Positions 1-7,893 of a stretch of DNA of 64,000 nucleotides are shown in pieces; positions within the stretch are counted from its first letter, which is position 1; each line of letters opens with the position of its first letter. Location: positions 52,901 through 116,900 of the forward strand of contig NZ_JAHXYZ010000006.1 in assembly GCF_019969685.1 (NCBI RefSeq), given 5' to 3'. The notes beneath the pieces are model-generated. The model ran no database searches. It worked only from the letters and a program-made list of their open reading frames with translations, and had not been told where the DNA came from. Source of the DNA: Microbacterium sp. EST19A (GTDB taxonomy: Bacteria; Actinomycetota; Actinomycetes; Actinomycetales; Microbacteriaceae). A program made the position numbers and the translations under genes.

Positions 1-430
1 CAAAATTTGCGGCACCGTCATCTCCGGGCTGGTTCTCCCTGCTGAAGCGCGACGCTTCCTGGCGGCGAGCGGCATCTTCTGCCATCAGCGTCTTGATCTC
101 TCGGTACAGAGTCGCGTTCTCCAGTTGAGTGAGCGGCTTGTGGAGCACATTGTCGTTTTGCTCGGCAAGCAGGTACCCAAGGTCTCCCGAGATCCCCGAA
201 CGCACCCACACTTTGACGTGCAGCCACCCGAGTTGCTTGATCGCGGCCAGTCGCCGTGCACCGCAGACGAGGATCCCTTCTGGCGTGACGGTTATTGGTT
301 GCAGCAGGCCGTCCCGCTCGATTGACGCGGCAAGCGAGGCGAGGTCGCCGAGTTCCGTCCGGTGGCGTCGCCCGACGCGAATGGAGTCGACCGACCGTTC
401 CAGTTCGATATGCCCGTGGTCCGTGCTCAT
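1..430 (-). CDS. ParB/Spo0J-like nuclease-domain protein, C-terminus beyond the window
   Basis: The reading frame starts at the ATG at 430 and runs off the left edge, so only about 143 residues are visible. They show the ParB N-terminal domain: an N-terminal stretch with I-x-V-G-x-R-H-R, then LLQPITVTPEG, then VCGARRLAAIKQLGW, a variant of the GERR box that binds CTP in ParB. A LAEQNDN-x8-L stretch follows, as in family members. In chromosomes such proteins partition DNA; in mobile elements they are often stray regulators or nucleases. The start overlaps the stop of the upstream gene as ATGA, so it is the last visible gene of a translationally coupled operon starting near 4.35 kb. No ParA is seen. 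The fold call is firm; the role in the element is inferred. Confidence 0.85.
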   Translation of the reverse strand, partial: MSTDHGHIELERSVDSIRVGRRHRTELGDLASLAASIERDGLLQPITVTPEGILVCGARRLAAIKQLGWLHVKVWVRSGISGDLGYLLAEQNDNVLHKPLTQLENATLYREIKTLMAEDAARRQEASRFSRENQPGDDGAANF

Positions 431-1278
431 CGCCTGCCCCCGTGCGTGGGCGTGGACATCGCGATCGTCATCACCAAGTCGTCGTCATTGAGCAATGCGG
501 GCAGCGAGTCGCCGACGATCAGACGGAACAGGATGCCGCGACCGGTGCTGGTCGACCGGTATGCAGGATGTGGATGCCCGAGCAGCACACGCAGCAGTGC
601 CGCCCATGAGTCGGCAGGCAGATCGAGCAGCGCTCGGGCGTGCTTGTCGCGGCGCAGCAGCTCGCAGGCGCTCTGTCGAGACCCGGCCCTCGCGACTGCG
701 GCGCAGACGTACTCGATCGCTGCGCGCGCAGTGCTCTCCGGCCACCCCAATGTCGTGAACAGGACGATCGACAGTTCGATCGCACGCTGGGCAGTGTCCA
801 CGTCCTCGGGTGCATCGGAGGCGTCGTCGTCTTGAGTGCTCGGATAGTCGTCTCGGACGTGGAAAGCCGGATGGTAATCGGCCAGCGGAGTCTCTCGATC
901 GGCGAACCGTTCGGGGTCGTGAAACGCGGAGACGTGCGGGCGGCGAGCTTGGTGAGTCGCGCACAGCAAGCCTTGCCCGCGCTCCTCGGCGATGCAGGTG
1001 ATTTGAACACCGCGAGTGACGACGGCCCACGGATCGTCTGCTTCTCGTGCGGAGCGGGTTCGCATGACATCGAATGCTGCCGACGCTGCCTCCCAGGGGT
1101 CGAGGCCGTGCTTACGTGCCAAGGCGCCGTACTTTTCGGCCGAGAACACGGCCAGATCAGCGGCAACGCGGTCGTGCGCCCAGGCGCGAGCACCCGCGTG
1201 ATGCAGGCGATTGAGCAGGGCGCGCAGCCCTTCGCTCGTTCTGTAATCCTCGCGCGCCGGTGAGCTGTGATGGGTCAT
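427..1278 (-). CDS. Hypothetical protein of the mobile-element operon
   Basis: 283 residues from the ATG at 1278, which has a strong AGGAGGTG ribosome site about 8 nt upstream. A longer in-frame start at 1503 is possible but would overlap the neighbouring gene and lacks such a site. The protein is rich in Ala, Arg and Asp. It has an N-terminal helical region (LRALLNRLHHAGARAWAHDRVAADLAVF), a central HQARRPHVSAF segment and a helical C-terminal half (RAAIEYVCAAVARAG, HARALLDLPADSWAALLRVLLG). I recognise no catalytic motif. Similar helical unknowns accompany prim-pol and DUF2637 genes in actinobacterial integrated elements. It ends in an ATGA overlap with the ParB-like gene, which suggests coupled translation and a replication, maintenance or transfer role. 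Confidence 0.75.
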   Translation of the reverse strand: MTHHSSPAREDYRTSEGLRALLNRLHHAGARAWAHDRVAADLAVFSAEKYGALARKHGLDPWEAASAAFDVMRTRSAREADDPWAVVTRGVQITCIAEERGQGLLCATHQARRPHVSAFHDPERFADRETPLADYHPAFHVRDDYPSTQDDDASDAPEDVDTAQRAIELSIVLFTTLGWPESTARAAIEYVCAAVARAGSRQSACELLRRDKHARALLDLPADSWAALLRVLLGHPHPAYRSTSTGRGILFRLIVGDSLPALLNDDDLVMTIAMSTPTHGGRR

Positions 1279-1378
1279 GTCGAAGGCACCTCCTGACACG
1301 CAGGTGCGCACGGGCTCCCCAGCTGCGGGGTCTTGGATGCCGGTGAAGTGCCCATCAGGTCGTTTCACGCTTTGTTGT

Positions 1379-1747
1379 TCAGGCTGCGCCGACCGCGCCG
1401 CGCTCTGCTCCGCGTCGCGAGGAACCGTGTTCGAACGCGGACACGGGCGGGAGCCGTCGCGCCCGCTCCGCAATGCCGCGGATGCTGGTCGTCGTCGCCG
1501 CACGGGTGCGTCGATGTAGCTCAGCTTGGAAGGTGATGCCCGCTCCTGCCATGCGGGAACCGCCGTGTGCGATCAGATCTGTCGGGCGCACCCACTCGAC
1601 GCCGCGGCCGCGGTATGACGCAGGATCCAGTGTCGCGGCGCGATGGTGACGGCGGACGCTTGTTGCTTCGACGGTCTCGGGCACGGTCGCGACGCTGTCG
1701 CCATCTCGATCAGCGATGCGCGTCGTTTCGTTCTCGATCTCGCTCAT
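1379..1747 (-). CDS. Small hypothetical protein of the mobile-element operon
   Basis: 122 residues, basic and without membrane segments. The core ESYRGRGVEW-like segment (here ASYRGRGVEWVRPTDL) followed by FQAELHRRTR and IAERARRLPPVSAF looks like a conserved small protein found beside DUF2637 genes in actinobacterial elements; I recall the pattern but cannot name a function. The ATG at 1747 has a GAGGAGGG ribosome site and overlaps the stop of the upstream DUF2637 gene as ATGA. A gap of about 100 nt separates its end from the next gene. It could be an accessory mobilization or regulatory protein. Confidence 0.7.
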   Translation of the reverse strand: MSEIENETTRIADRDGDSVATVPETVEATSVRRHHRAATLDPASYRGRGVEWVRPTDLIAHGGSRMAGAGITFQAELHRRTRAATTTSIRGIAERARRLPPVSAFEHGSSRRGAERGAVGAA

Positions 1748-2352
1748 GGCGGTCCCTCCTCGGATGTGGCGGATGCGGCGTCCATCCGTTCCTGCTCGAT
1801 AGGTGCGCTGGCGAACCAGCGGCCCACCGTCGACGGGTGAACGTCAAGTTCGCGGGCGATCCGCTTGTTCGACCATCCCTCCGCCCGAAATGCCGTTGCG
1901 CGCTCCTGCGGCGAGACCGACGTCACCGACTCGCTCGGACCTACGGTTTCTGGCGCGCGGATCAGGAGCACCGTCAGATGAGTGATCGCAAGCAAGACCA
2001 CCGGTGGCACGGCTGCGACGGCCGCGGCGAGGAAGCCGGGCACGTCTGAATCGGCGGCGACGACGGCATGAAGCGAGTTCGCGGTCACGGATACTGCCGC
2101 AGCGCCCGCGAGGAGCGTCCATGGATACCAGGCGGCTCGTGCATCGGCGAGGGCGACGACGGCGACAGTCGAGACGACGATGACCCCGTCGACGATGAGC
2201 GGCCATGCCCACGCCTGCCCGTCGCCGATTCCTGAGCGCGCGGCAAGGTCCGCAAGCGAGGTGAATGACAGCCAGAACGCTCCGGCGGCGATGAATACCG
2301 TGCCCGCGACGGCTGTCATGACGGCCACCCGTCGCCCCCCGATATTCCTCAT
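1744..2352 (-). CDS. DUF2637 membrane protein with C-terminal HTH
   Basis: 202 residues. Four hydrophobic segments fill residues 8 to 130 (VAVMTAVAGTVFIAAGAFW, IVDGVIVVSTVAVVALA, WTLLAGAAAVSVTANSLHAVV, AAVPPVVLLAITHLTVLLI), the usual layout of DUF2637 proteins, which are common in actinobacterial conjugative plasmids and integrative elements next to transfer genes. The last 60 residues hold a helix-turn-helix of resolvase/homeodomain type (ATAFRAEGWSNKRIARELDVHPSTVGRWF). It is probably a membrane-tethered DNA-binding protein used in transfer or element maintenance. It is coupled by ATGA overlaps to genes on both sides. The family call is firm; the function is inferred. Confidence 0.85.
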   Translation of the reverse strand: MRNIGGRRVAVMTAVAGTVFIAAGAFWLSFTSLADLAARSGIGDGQAWAWPLIVDGVIVVSTVAVVALADARAAWYPWTLLAGAAAVSVTANSLHAVVAADSDVPGFLAAAVAAVPPVVLLAITHLTVLLIRAPETVGPSESVTSVSPQERATAFRAEGWSNKRIARELDVHPSTVGRWFASAPIEQERMDAASATSEEGPP

Positions 2353-3266
2353 GCCAGTGCCCGTGACTCTGTGCCACTTGATGGCCTGTGTGGTGTCGCC
2401 GACGACGCAGGAGCTAGCTGCCTGGCCGGTGCGCCCTGAACACTTCGGTAGGCAGAGCGGACGGTCGTCGTCACCTCGCGCTCAGTGAGCCCGGCCTGCG
2501 CACCGGCCGCCGTCAGCGCATCGAGCGCTTCGAACGGGGGAACACTCTGCTCCGCCATCCGGCAAGCGGCCCAGAAGACGCCGTGATTACGTTCGCCTTC
2601 CTGCCTCCGAGTAACCCACTCGGCGAGACGCTGCACATCGCCCGATCGGATCGCCGACTCGCCGCTACGGGCCTGATCCAGCCTGTGGGGAGGATCGAGG
2701 AAGCCGCGAAGTCGCTCCGCGTTGAACCCATGCACGCTTTCACTGGCGAGCCGAAGGACCTCATACCACCGCGGACGCCCGTCGATCACTCGACTTGACG
2801 GCGGAACGATGATGTAACCGCCGTCGCCGCGGAAGTCGATGCCCGCTCGTGCGCACTGCCAGGACCGCTGCTCCGACCCGCTCGCCGCGGGGAAGTACAG
2901 ATGCAAACCGTCAGCCGGGGTTCTCACCGCCGCAGTCCAGCCGTCCACGAGACCTTCGGCTCGCGCGCGATCCAACGCTTCGTAGCCATCGACGGGGCCG
3001 TGCACGTCAACGTCAACCACGACGAGGCCCGATGCGGCGCCGGTCGGGATTCCGATGTTCGCGCTGGGTACCGCCGTCCACCATCGCCGCACCAGCACAG
3101 AGTTCGTGCTGGCGGCGTGAAATCCTCCAGCCACCGCGGGGCGCTTCCCGCGCGCAGCGCACGGGAACACGGGGATGCCGTGAGCCGCGTAAGCGAGCGC
3201 GCTCTCAGCTGTCGAGAGCCCGCGGCCCGAGCCATCGAGTGTCTGAGCGAACGCGGCGGCGTTCAT
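2349..3266 (-). CDS. Bifunctional DNA primase/polymerase (prim-pol) domain protein
   Basis: 305 residues. Residues about 20 to 190 match the prim-pol fold of archaeo-eukaryotic primases in mobile elements: ALAYAAHGIPVFPC, GGFHAAST, ANIGIPTGAASGLVVVDVDVHG (the DxD metal-binding pair), then TPADGLHLYF and GIDFRGDGGYIIVPPS, the usual second motif set. The C-terminal third is helical (TRRQEGERNHGVFWAACRM), as in primase-linked regions. Such proteins prime or replicate element DNA. There is no helicase domain, so it probably works with a host or separately encoded helicase. It overlaps both neighbours by ATGA, placing it inside the six-gene operon. Confidence 0.88.
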   Translation of the reverse strand: MNAAAFAQTLDGSGRGLSTAESALAYAAHGIPVFPCAARGKRPAVAGGFHAASTNSVLVRRWWTAVPSANIGIPTGAASGLVVVDVDVHGPVDGYEALDRARAEGLVDGWTAAVRTPADGLHLYFPAASGSEQRSWQCARAGIDFRGDGGYIIVPPSSRVIDGRPRWYEVLRLASESVHGFNAERLRGFLDPPHRLDQARSGESAIRSGDVQRLAEWVTRRQEGERNHGVFWAACRMAEQSVPPFEALDALTAAGAQAGLTEREVTTTVRSAYRSVQGAPARQLAPASSATPHRPSSGTESRALA

Positions 3267-4348
3267 CGCAGCGTCCGCGATTCGGTCAGAGCCGCACGCT
3301 GCGCGTCCGTCGAGGTCACCGGTACATGGCTCGCGCGGTTCGAGATGGGCGCACCGGTCCGCGTCGACGCACGTTCAAGTCCTGGCGGGGTACCGTCGCC
3401 GAGCATCTCGGTGTCGAGCTGGTCCAGAATTCTCATGGCAGCGGCGCGGACCCGTTCGCCCGTTGCGCGGACGATCTCGGCTGGCTCCTGCCCGTCCACC
3501 TGCGCTGCCCAGGTCGACACGTACGGAATCGTGTAGCCACTGGTATCCATACCGTGGGTGGCACCGATCATGAGCGCGACCGACTCGGCCTCCACCTCGC
3601 CGATACCACGATGCCGTCTCACCACATCCTGATCCGGGCCGTGCATGAGCACGTGAGCGAGTTCGTGGGCGAGCGTCTTCACACGCGCTGCGGGATCCAT
3701 GTTCTTGCGGACCTTGACCGTCTTCTCGGTGTAGTCCGTGACGCCGTTCGCGCCAAAGATCATGTCCTCGTGCTCCACATCGAGTACAGCAAACCCGGCA
3801 GAGGTGATTTGCTGAGCGAGGCCTTCCCAGAGTCGGGATGGAGCCTCGCCCTTCAGCAGAGTCGGCGTCGGCGGCGCCGGAAACGCGTCGCCGGAAGTCT
3901 GGGAGGCATCCCACACGTACGCGGGGCGAACACCGATTATCTTCGAGCGCACAATCTCGCCGGGACGCGGCTTCTCGAATCGATTGAGTCGTCGCCACGA
4001 CGCCGGATCAGATGGACTTGATGAAGCAAAGCGACCGGTGACGGGGGCGAGGATCTGATAGCCGGGCTGGCCCTTCTCCACTTGGCGCCCCAGCTTCTGC
4101 CACTGCTTGTACCCGGCGACGTATGACGGCATCGGCTCCAATACGAGTCCTGCCTCGTACGCCATGGAGTGCTGTATCCAGATCAGCAAGGTGTTGTTGA
4201 AGGAGCGGCTGCGGAATCGGGCCGCGAAGGTGAGGACTTTCGCCCAATCGTCCCCAGACACAAGCCGATCGACGGCATCCGCCAGCTTCTCGTGGACCTC
4301 GTCAAGCTTGGCTTCGCGCGCTGCGCGACGATCTTCGGTCGCGACCAT
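3263..4348 (-). CDS. ArdC-like antirestriction protein with ImmA/IrrE-type metallopeptidase domain
   Basis: 361 residues from the ATG at 4348, chosen because GAGAGGAGG lies 7 nt upstream; the longer in-frame ORF to 4522 has no ribosome site and reads through the regulatory region. Residues about 1 to 110 form an ArdC-type single-strand DNA-binding domain (helical DWAKVLTFAARFRSRSFNNTLLI, then GYKQWQKLGRQVEKGQPGYQI). Later comes LAHELAHVLMHG, the HExxH zinc site of the IrrE-like peptidase fold. ArdC proteins bind incoming single-stranded DNA and protect plasmids against restriction, and some regulate by proteolysis. As first gene of the minus-strand operon, it would be expressed early after transfer. 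Confidence 0.87.
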   Translation of the reverse strand: MVATEDRRAAREAKLDEVHEKLADAVDRLVSGDDWAKVLTFAARFRSRSFNNTLLIWIQHSMAYEAGLVLEPMPSYVAGYKQWQKLGRQVEKGQPGYQILAPVTGRFASSSPSDPASWRRLNRFEKPRPGEIVRSKIIGVRPAYVWDASQTSGDAFPAPPTPTLLKGEAPSRLWEGLAQQITSAGFAVLDVEHEDMIFGANGVTDYTEKTVKVRKNMDPAARVKTLAHELAHVLMHGPDQDVVRRHRGIGEVEAESVALMIGATHGMDTSGYTIPYVSTWAAQVDGQEPAEIVRATGERVRAAAMRILDQLDTEMLGDGTPPGLERASTRTGAPISNRASHVPVTSTDAQRAALTESRTLR

Positions 4349-4599
4349 CGGATGGCCTCCTCTCTGGGACGCCACAACCGGGAGGGGCGCGGCGACACAC
4401 CGGAGAGGTGGGCGCGGGCGCCCGCGAGAGAACGATGAGAGATGCGGCCGCACGGCTCGTGCACGCTCGTTGCGCGCGAGCTTGGCAGAGCGCGCAATCG
4501 TCATCGTCCTTATTCTGTGCATCGTTCACCTCCCTTTGAGCAGGAGTGCGGTCACGCCACGTCACGAGCGTTGAGCATGCTCAAACGGCCTGGGGTCTA

Positions 4600-4628
4600 G
4601 TTCTAACATCGTCGTTGAGCATGCGCAA
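4600..4628 (-). promoter_or_regulatory. Candidate promoter of the minus-strand mobile-element operon
   Basis: Reading the minus strand, TTGCGC at 4628-4623 is followed after 17 nt by TAGAAC at 4605-4600, an acceptable -35/-10 pair for a housekeeping sigma factor. The -35 element lies inside one copy of the 14-bp operator and another copy (4571-4584) lies just downstream of the predicted start. Transcription of the ArdC-to-ParB operon is therefore probably repressed or activated by the HTH protein encoded at 4688. The leader before the first gene is long, about 240 nt. Confidence 0.5.
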
Positions 4629-4631
4629 CTG

Positions 4632-4660
4632 TTGATTTGGTCATGCTCAACGGGTAGATT
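4632..4660 (+). promoter_or_regulatory. Candidate promoter of the plus-strand HTH-ImmA operon
   Basis: TTGATT at 4632-4637 and TAGATT at 4655-4660 are separated by 17 nt, a good housekeeping promoter. The start would fall near 4667, about 20 nt before the ATG at 4688, which has an AAAGGAGG ribosome site. Three of the four operator copies overlap or flank it, as expected for autoregulation. Confidence 0.6.
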
Positions 4661-4687
4661 GAGCATGCACAAAGGAGGTCAGCGAGC

Positions 4688-5116
4688 ATGGCCCAAGACG
4701 AGAGCAAGGATGCGGCAGCGGATCTCGCGAAACGCCTGCGGCTACTGCTTGACGTCGCGATCGCGGAGTCTGGTGCTGAACCGACGTACTCGCAGATTGC
4801 CGCCTACTTGGGTGACCGCGGCACCAACCTGTCGAGATCGCGCTGGACCTACATGGTGAACGGCCACCGGTACGTGCAAGACCCAGAGGTGTTTGAGGGG
4901 CTGGCGGCATTCTTTGACGTCGACGCCGACTTCCTGTTGGGCGCGGACGGGGCCGCGGTCCCAGCAAAAGTTAGCGCGCAGCTAGACCTTGTGCGCTCGA
5001 TGCGCGCTGCGAAGGTCAAGACCTACGCGGCTCGCACCCTTGGAGATATCTCGCCGAGAGCACTCCAAGCCATCAGTAAGTTCCTGGATGAGGAAATGGC
5101 GCACGCAGTCGAGTGA
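4688..5116 (+). CDS. HTH transcriptional regulator of the mobile element
   Basis: 142 residues. The N-terminal 80 residues resemble the HTH domain of EspR-type actinobacterial regulators: LAKRLRLLLDVAI, then TYSQIAAYLGDRGTNLSRSRWTYMVNG (helix-turn-helix with long loop), then FEGLAAFFDVDADFLLG, the usual end of an XRE-like fold. The C-terminal 50 residues are helical and probably dimerize. It opens the plus-strand operon and faces the ArdC operon across four operator copies, the layout of a master switch. The next gene is an ImmA/IrrE peptidase, the classical partner that cleaves such repressors when induced. Function by family and context; target sites are inferred. Confidence 0.85.
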   Translation: MAQDESKDAAADLAKRLRLLLDVAIAESGAEPTYSQIAAYLGDRGTNLSRSRWTYMVNGHRYVQDPEVFEGLAAFFDVDADFLLGADGAAVPAKVSAQLDLVRSMRAAKVKTYAARTLGDISPRALQAISKFLDEEMAHAVE

Positions 5117-5640
5117 CGACGTCCCGCGAAGCGGAGTGGGCGCCGGTAGATGCCCTCGAAGAGAGTGAGCACACCGTGAATATTGATGAGGCCGTGACGA
5201 CGGCCATCACGGATCTCGCCCTGGGTAGCGTCTTCACGTTTGATGACTTGCTTAGCGCTGTGAGACGGCGCAGACGACGGCGGCTCCGTGTCGTCGAGCT
5301 GAGTGCGTTGGGCGACCATGATGGCGTCGGCGCGATTTGGCTGACGACCGGAGCAGAGGACGTGATCCTTCATGCGCACAGCGACTCGGTCCTGCATCAA
5401 CAACAGTTCGTGCTCCACGAGTTCGCTCACATACTGCTCGGACACTGCGACGGCGACGAATGTTCCGTCGTGGACGCTCTGCTGCCAGACATCCCACCGC
5501 ACACCAGAGCGCGTCTACTCAGACGCCAGGATTTCGACACCGACACCGAGATTGCAGCCGAGTCACTGGCAGACCGGCTCGCGGCGGGTATTCGGGGGTC
5601 TGTCTTCGCGGAGTCTCGTTATTCGGAAATCTTCGGATGA
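5113..5640 (+). CDS. ImmA/IrrE-family metallopeptidase
   Basis: 175 residues with a GTG start overlapping the regulator's stop as GTGA. The zinc site is QFVLHEFAHILLGH (HExxH plus a downstream His) and a further acidic stretch, TDTEIAAESLADRLA, supplies the third ligand as in the family. In ICEBs1 the related ImmA cleaves the ImmR repressor and so switches on excision and transfer. The position directly after an HTH regulator suggests the same pairing here. The arginine run at residues 50 to 59 is unusual and may contact DNA or partner. Confidence 0.85.
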   Translation: MTTSREAEWAPVDALEESEHTVNIDEAVTTAITDLALGSVFTFDDLLSAVRRRRRRRLRVVELSALGDHDGVGAIWLTTGAEDVILHAHSDSVLHQQQFVLHEFAHILLGHCDGDECSVVDALLPDIPPHTRARLLRRQDFDTDTEIAAESLADRLAAGIRGSVFAESRYSEIFG

Positions 5641-6662
5641 TCCAGACGCTCATCGCGACGCTCTTGTGGGTGCTCGTGGCGAGCCTGCTCATTTTTCGCC
5701 GCCGGCGGACGGACCGCAGTATTACCCACGCTGCCCTCACGATCGCTGTCGCCATGACACTCAACGTCGACGCCGTCTACGTCGCCGTCGATGGTTTGCT
5801 GGGATCGACGAATTACGGAATGCTGTTTTCGGATGGCCTTCTGATCATCGGGCTCTTCTTCCTCGGACGAGCGGCGATGAAGGCTGGCGAGTACCGTCCG
5901 CGGCTGGTGCGCGCAGCGGTCGGTCGCCCCGCATTGTTCACCGCACTCGTCGGCACAACAATGGCGTTCTTCCTCATCGATCGCGGGGCGACGACTGTGA
6001 CCTTCATGCGCGACCTCGGTGCGCAGCCGTGGGTCGCGGCGTACTCGATCATTATGTTCACCTACTGCGGGATCATCTTGGGTGCGATGCTCACACTGGC
6101 GATGAGGCAGTTCCGCATCGGCAAAGGGGCGCAGCTGATTCCCGCTTTGCTGCTTCTCATCGGCTCGAGCTCAGGTATCGCGCTCAGCGTCGCCGTGATC
6201 ACCATGGATCTGGCGCACGTTACCGGCAATCTTCAATTCATGCGCTCCGTCAGTGCCGCGTACGGGCCGCTGTCTCTCCTCGCCTTTCTCTTCCTGTGTG
6301 CGGGCTTCGCCGTGCAGCCGATGGTCCGCAACTTGCAGGAGCGGGTTCGTCGCGCGCGAACGGCCGAGATATTGCAGCGACTCGACTCACTGTGGCATCA
6401 GGCTGTGCGAGTGCGGCCAGGTCTCAGCAGGGCGCAGTCTTCGACATCGCAAATCGAAGACGAAGAAAGCCGCCTCCACCGTGAGATCGTCGAGATCAGA
6501 GACGCGATGATCGACCCGCGTACTGCGTTCGAGGTCACTAAAGCGGACGAGACGCTACTCGAGCAGGCGGAACGTCACCTCCTCGGGAGCAGCGGCGCAG
6601 ATGCCAACGGAAAACCCGCGGTCGTTGCGCCGCGCTCTCCCGACGAACGAGATCGAACATGA
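5637..6662 (+). CDS. MAB_1171c-like integral membrane protein with DUF6545-type C-terminus
   Basis: 341 residues from the ATG at 5637, which overlaps the upstream stop as ATGA; longer in-frame starts would overlap the peptidase gene. Seven or so hydrophobic segments cover residues 1 to 230, for instance LIATLLWVLVASLLIF and LIPALLLLIGSSSGIALSVAVI. A cytosolic C-terminal part follows with LQRLDSLWHQAVRVRPGL and SRLHREIVEIRDAMI, which resembles the DUF6545 domain of MAB_1171c-type putative transporters. Such proteins recur beside HTH and ImmA/IrrE genes in actinobacteria, so a sensing role for the switch is possible. No substrate can be named. Confidence 0.75.
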   Translation: MIQTLIATLLWVLVASLLIFRRRRTDRSITHAALTIAVAMTLNVDAVYVAVDGLLGSTNYGMLFSDGLLIIGLFFLGRAAMKAGEYRPRLVRAAVGRPALFTALVGTTMAFFLIDRGATTVTFMRDLGAQPWVAAYSIIMFTYCGIILGAMLTLAMRQFRIGKGAQLIPALLLLIGSSSGIALSVAVITMDLAHVTGNLQFMRSVSAAYGPLSLLAFLFLCAGFAVQPMVRNLQERVRRARTAEILQRLDSLWHQAVRVRPGLSRAQSSTSQIEDEESRLHREIVEIRDAMIDPRTAFEVTKADETLLEQAERHLLGSSGADANGKPAVVAPRSPDERDRT

Positions 6663-7801
6663 GGCGCATCGTTGTAGCGAGCATGGTGTTCCTCGGTGCG
6701 GGTGCGATGAGCCTCGGCTGGATCCTCGCTCGGAAGTTAACGTCGGCGGTCGGGTCTCGAACCTTCGACTTGAGACTTCGAGATATCGAGACTGACGGGG
6801 ATCGGCGTTTGCTGATTCTCGACCGCACTCGCTCCACGGCCGCGCCAGGCATATTCAGCCTGTGGTTCGAAACGGGAGAGTGGGTACGAGTCTCCGACGA
6901 AGTGATCGATCGAGGGCCTGGCCAGATCGCTCGGGTTGTGACGCACGCCGCGTTCGACCGACTCCCATCTCTGGGGGCATCCTTTTCGTGGAGCGGGATC
7001 TACTTCGATGGCCCCGCGGCAGCGGGCCTCAGCGTGCGGGAGGTCTTCATCACTACGCCCGCGGGTCCGGCCCCGGCATGGCTCGCCGACGGCGAGCACC
7101 GCGCGGCGACATGGGCGATTCACGTCCATGGCATGGGCGGGCGCCGACGAGGAACGCTGCGCGGTGTGCAGGTGACTGCTGAGCTTGGCTGGACGTCGCT
7201 CGTCATCAGCTTCCGCAATGACGGGGAGGGGCCGAGCGTTGAGAAGGGTCGCTCAACGCTGGGCTACTCGGAGGCCGACGATGTCGAGGCTGCTGTCGAC
7301 TATGCCGTCAAACATGGCGCTGAGCGGATCGTTCTCTTTGGATGGTCGTTGGGCGCTGCCATCGCTCTGCGCGTTGCCGATCGGATGCGGTCTGCGGGGG
7401 TGATAACCGCGCTGGTACTGGACTCTCCAGTGCTCAGTTGGATCGAGGTGATCGAGGCCAATTGTGTACGAAGCGGACTGCCTGCTGTGGCGAGCCGTCT
7501 CTCGTTGCCCTGGTTGACGCTTGATCCGCTCGCTCGTATAGCCGGGCTGCCGGGGGCCGTTTCGCTTCGGGAGATGGACTGGATCGAGCGAGCCCGAGAA
7601 CTCACCGTGCCGACTTTGATCCTGCACGGCGATCGGGACGATTCGGTCCCCCCTGCGGTGTCTCAAGCCCTCCGGGATCGCCGTCCTGGCTTCGTCGAAC
7701 TAGTTGCGTTCGAGGCGGGCCATTCGCTGGCATGGAATTCTGACCCTGAGCGTTGGCGTTCGAGTGTCAGCGCCTGGCTATCAACAGCGGTCGTTGACTG
7801 A
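6659..7801 (+). CDS. Alpha/beta hydrolase with N-terminal membrane anchor
   Basis: 380 residues. An N-terminal hydrophobic segment (VVASMVFLGAGAMSLGWIL) suggests membrane anchoring. Residues about 170 to 380 form an alpha/beta hydrolase: HVHGMGGRRRGT (oxyanion region), LFGWSLGAAIALRVAD (GxSxG nucleophile), LILHGDRDDSVPP (acid) and AGHSLAW (histidine), so the triad looks complete. The substrate is unknown; fold relatives are esterases, lipases or peptidases. It overlaps the membrane protein gene by ATGA and closes the four-gene operon. This HTH, peptidase, membrane protein and hydrolase set recurs in actinobacteria as I recall, but its job is not established. Confidence 0.82.
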   Translation: MRRIVVASMVFLGAGAMSLGWILARKLTSAVGSRTFDLRLRDIETDGDRRLLILDRTRSTAAPGIFSLWFETGEWVRVSDEVIDRGPGQIARVVTHAAFDRLPSLGASFSWSGIYFDGPAAAGLSVREVFITTPAGPAPAWLADGEHRAATWAIHVHGMGGRRRGTLRGVQVTAELGWTSLVISFRNDGEGPSVEKGRSTLGYSEADDVEAAVDYAVKHGAERIVLFGWSLGAAIALRVADRMRSAGVITALVLDSPVLSWIEVIEANCVRSGLPAVASRLSLPWLTLDPLARIAGLPGAVSLREMDWIERARELTVPTLILHGDRDDSVPPAVSQALRDRRPGFVELVAFEAGHSLAWNSDPERWRSSVSAWLSTAVVD

Positions 7802-7893
7802 AGCAGAGCGATCTCCGTGCCTGCAGTTCGGCGTTTGATCCTTCAGCGCGTGCGCGTTACCTAGCATCACCCCCTCAGCGCGGAGCATATGAG

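Larger units (their letters stand above)
4571..4672. repeat. Four phased copies of palindromic operator TTGAGCATGCTCAA
   Basis: A perfect copy lies at 4571-4584, and copies at 4615-4628 (one mismatch), 4637-4650 (two mismatches) and 4659-4672 (one mismatch). Start-to-start distances are 44, 22 and 22 nt, that is whole multiples of two helical turns, so bound proteins would sit on one face of the DNA. The array lies between two divergent operons and overlaps both predicted promoters. The likely ligand is the HTH protein at 4688-5116. The spacing and sequence are directly visible; the ligand is inferred. Confidence 0.8.

Noticed and set aside
1279..1503. Upstream extension of the 283-residue protein by 75 codons
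   Set aside because: It overlaps the gene at 1379-1747, lacks a ribosome site, and the ATG at 1278 has an excellent one.
2849..4021. A 390-residue plus-strand ORF opposite the prim-pol and ArdC genes
   Set aside because: Arg/Ser-rich shadow of two genes with recognisable domains; no motif of its own.
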